From Viscum album (Eukaryota > Streptophyta > Magnoliopsida > Santalales > Viscaceae): a stretch of 64,000 bases of DNA. The stretch spans positions 1,392,238,688-1,392,302,687 of the forward strand of contig OY728131.1 of assembly GCA_963277665.1 (NCBI GenBank), written 5' to 3'. Below are positions 61,291 to 64,000 of the stretch, in pieces. Both the position numbers and the translations under genes were made by a program. Under the pieces are notes generated by a model. The model was not told the DNA's origin. It saw nothing but the letters and a program-made list of their open reading frames with translations, and ran no database searches. Each line of letters begins with the position of its first letter. The stretch's first letter is position 1.

Positions 61291-64000
61291 CCCTCACGCG
61301 CGTTTATGTAGCACGCGCATCACTTAAAACACGAATATTGAGTCGTACCGTGCACACCGCACGTCAGATTGACGTGTCGTCTGCGCGTACACGTGACGAA
61401 TAATAATTAGAATGTTGCACGGTGGTTTCAGGTCAATCTGAGGTCGTCCGCTATGAATTTGACCGTTTGACGCCCGTTTTGGCCGTTTATGACACCAGAA
61501 CTGCGTTGTCGGTCACCGCGGGCACATGGCACGTCCGATTGACATGTCGTCTACTCGGCCACTTCAGAAATCACTCACCCGTATTTGTCGTCTGATTTCA
61601 GGCCATTCCAACTTCGTTCGGCCCATTTGGACCACCCTCACGCGCGTTTACGAAGCGCGAGCATCACTTACAACACGAATATTGAGTCGTACCGCGCAAA
61701 CCGCACGTCCGATTGACGTTCCGTGTGCACATACACGTCACAAATAATAATTAGAATGTTTCACGGTGTTTTCAACTCAATTTGAGGTCGTCCGCTATGA
61801 ATTTGACCGTTGGACGCCCGTTTTGGCCGTTTATGACACCAGAACTGCGTTGTCGGTCACCGCGGGTACACGGCACGTCCGATTGACGTGTCGTCTGCTC
61901 GAACACTTCATAGATCACTAATCCGTATTTGTCGTCTGATTTCTGGCCATTCCGACTTCGTTCGGCCCATTTGGACCCCCCTCACGCGCGTTTACGAAGC
62001 GCGCGCATCACTTAAAACACCAATATTGAGCCGTACCGCGCAAACCACACGTCCGATTGACGTTCCGTCTGCGCGTACACATCAAAAATAATAATTAGAA
62101 TGTTTCACGGTGTTTTCAGCTCAATCTGAGGTCGTCCGCTATGAATTTGACCGTTGGACGCCCGTTTTGGCCGTTTATGACACCAGAACTGCGTTGTCGG
62201 TCACTGCGGGCACACGGCACGTCCGATTGACGTGCCTTCTGCTCAACCACTTCAGAAATCACTCACCCGTATTTGTCGTCTGATTTCTAGTCATTCCGAC
62301 TTCGTTCGGCCCGTTTGGACCCCCCCCCCCCCCCTCACGCGCGTTTACGAAGCGCGCGCATCACTTAAAACACGCATATTGAGCCGTACCGCGCAAACCG
62401 CATGTCCGATTGACGTGCCGTCTGCGCGTACACATCACGAACAACAATTATAATGTTTCACGGTGGTTTCATCTCAATCTGAGGTTGTCCGCTATGAATC
62501 TGACCGTCGGACGCCCGTTTTGGCCGATTATGACACCAGAACTGCGTTGTCGGTCACCGCGGGCACACGGCAAGTCCGATTGACGTGCCTTCTGCTCGAA
62601 CACTTCATAAATCACTGACCCGTATTTGTCGTCTGATTTCAGGCCATTATGACTTCGTTCGGCCCGTTTGGACCCCCCTCACGCGCGTTTACGAAGCGCG
62701 CGCATCACTTAAAACACGAATATTGAGCCGTACCGCGCAAATTGCACGTCCGATTGACGTTCCGTCTGCGCGTACACGTCACGAATAATAATTAGAATGT
62801 TTCATGGTGGTTTCAGCTCAATCTGAGGTCGTTCGCTATGAATTTGACCGTTTGACGCCCGTTTTGGCCGTTTATGACACCAGAACTGCGTTGTCGGTCA
62901 CCGCGGGCACACGGCACGTCCGATTGACATGCCGTCTGCTTGACCACTTCATAAATCAGTCACCCATATTTGTCGTCTGATTTCAGGCCATTCCGAAATC
63001 GTTCGGCCCGTTTGGACCACCCTCACGCGCGTTTACGAAGCGCACGCATCACTTACAACACGAATATTGAGCCGTACCGCACAAACCGCACGTCCGATTG
63101 ACGTTCCGTTTGCGCGTACACGTCACGAATAATAATTAGAATGTTTCACGGTGGTTCCAGCTCAATTAGAGGTCGTCCGCTATGAATTTGACAGTTGGAC
63201 GCCCGTTTTGGCCGTTTATGACACCAGAACTGCGTTGTCGGTCACCGCGGGCACACGGCACGTCCGATTGACGTGCCGTCTACTCGAACACTTCATAGAT
63301 CAGTAACCCGTATTTTTCGTCTGATTTCAGGCCATTCCGACTTCGTTCGGCCCATTTGGACCCCCCTCACGCGCGTTTACGAAGCGGGCGCATCACTTAA
63401 AACACGAATATTAAGCCGTACCGTGCAAACCGCACGTCCGATTGATGTGCCGTCTATGCGTACACATCACAAATAATAATTATAATGTTTCACGATGGTT
63501 TCAGCTCAATCCGAGGTCATCCTCTATGAATTTGACTGTTGGACGCCCGTTTTGGCCGTTTATGACACCAGAACTGCGTTGTCGGTCACCGCGGGCACAC
63601 GGCAAGTCCGATTGACGTTCCGTCTACTCGACCACTTCATAAATCACTCACCCGTGTTTGTTGTCTTATTTCAGGCCATTCCGATATCGTTCGTCCTGTT
63701 TGGACCCCCCTCACGCGCGTTTACGACGCGCGCGCATCACTTAAAACATGAATATTGAGTCGTACCGCGCAAACCGCACGTCCGATTGACGTGCCGTCTA
63801 CGTGTAAACATCAAGAATAATAATTAAAATGTTGCACAGTGATTTCAGCTCAATTCGAGTTCGTCTGCTATGAATTTTACCGTTTGACACCCGTTTTGGC
63901 CGTTTATGACACCAGAACTGCGTTGTCGGTCACCGCAGGCACACGGCACGTCCGATTGACATTTCGTCTGCTCGACCACTTCATAAATCACTCACCCGTA
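61291..64000. repeat. 344-bp satellite array, dimer of ~172-bp halves, continues right
   Basis: The anchor TCACGCGCG occurs at 61,294, 61,638, 61,982, 62,335, 62,679, 63,023, 63,367 and 63,711. The spacing is 344 bp each time except for one 353-bp step caused by a 9-base C expansion. Units are highly similar with scattered substitutions. Inside each unit the phrase GTCCGATTGACG occurs twice, 170 and 174 bp apart (for example 62,748, 62,918 and 63,092). The flanks of the two occurrences align, so the unit is an old dimer. GC content is about half, far above the 51-kb retrotransposon region. About 7.9 units are in the window. Confidence 0.97.

Noticed and set aside
59641..61297. Open frames of 530 and 548 codons on the minus strand and 366-394 codons on the plus strand, giving Gly/Cys/Val/Arg-rich or Pro-rich proteins
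   Set aside because: They exist in nearly all frames because the 12-bp GC-rich repeat has no stop codons. Initiation, codon preference and homology are lacking, so they were treated as repeat artefacts.
61526..63758. Repeated plus-strand frames of 67-87 codons with near-identical proteins
   Set aside because: They recur once per 344-bp satellite unit. The unit length is not a multiple of three, so no continuous protein is possible.
61291..64000. Regular 344-bp array considered as a CRISPR array or 5S rDNA
   Set aside because: Units are contiguous without a repeat/spacer structure, no 5S-like sequence is present, and the context is a plant genome.

Overview
The window looks like gene-poor, repeat-dense heterochromatin of a flowering plant. 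The first 51.5 kb is very AT-rich and consists of decayed, nested LTR retrotransposons (Ty1/copia SIRE-like and Tork-like; Ty3/gypsy chromovirus-like). A CACTA (En/Spm-type) DNA transposon follows. The last 4.3 kb is GC-rich tandem DNA. No ordinary host gene, rRNA or tRNA gene was recognised. The species cannot be named from the sequence.

Layout. (1) 1-7.95 kb: a degraded SIRE-like copia element on the minus strand, with RNase H, RT, integrase, protease and Gag remnants in order, and an LTR-like region at 6.4-7.95 kb. (2) 7.95-16.4 kb: AT-rich DNA without recognisable genes, holding a ~31-bp tandem repeat at 8.64-8.88 kb. (3) 16.4-20.3 kb: a heavily decayed gypsy pol on the plus strand. (4) 20,347-32,824: a structurally complete gypsy chromovirus on the minus strand. 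It has two 3,734-bp LTRs, PBS, PPT and a perfect 5-bp target duplication GTATT, but its coding region carries stops and lost catalytic residues. (5) 33.9-44.9 kb: a Tork-like copia element on the plus strand, Gag-PR-INT on the left and RT on the right. It appears split by a pair of diverged direct repeats at ~35.7-38.4 and ~41.3-43.9 kb that look like LTRs of a younger nested insertion. (6) 44.9-51.5 kb: LTR-like DNA with ~75-bp and ~100-bp tandem repeats, and a minus-strand gypsy RT relic at 49.35-49.6 kb.

(7) 51,561 onward: the left terminus of a CACTA transposon (CACTACTGG...), followed by seven hairpin-forming CCAACGGTT/AACCGTTGG pairs, a duplicated leader with splice-donor-like ends, and a TNP2-type transposase pseudogene (Transposase_21, DUF4218, DUF4216). 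A second multi-exon ORF follows (Transposase_24/TNP1-like) with an acidic Asp/Gly/Glu tail. No right CACTA terminus is visible.

(8) 59.69-61.29 kb: a C-rich minisatellite (12-bp unit, open in most frames, strongly G4/i-motif-prone). It abuts a satellite array (61.29 kb to the window end, continuing) with an exact 344-bp period. Each 344-bp unit is itself an old dimer of ~170/174-bp half-units. The minisatellite meets the satellite at the satellite's own C-tract, and another unit shows a C6 to C15 expansion at the same spot. This suggests the minisatellite was seeded from the satellite. The CACTA/minisatellite/satellite junction is the most unusual part of the window.
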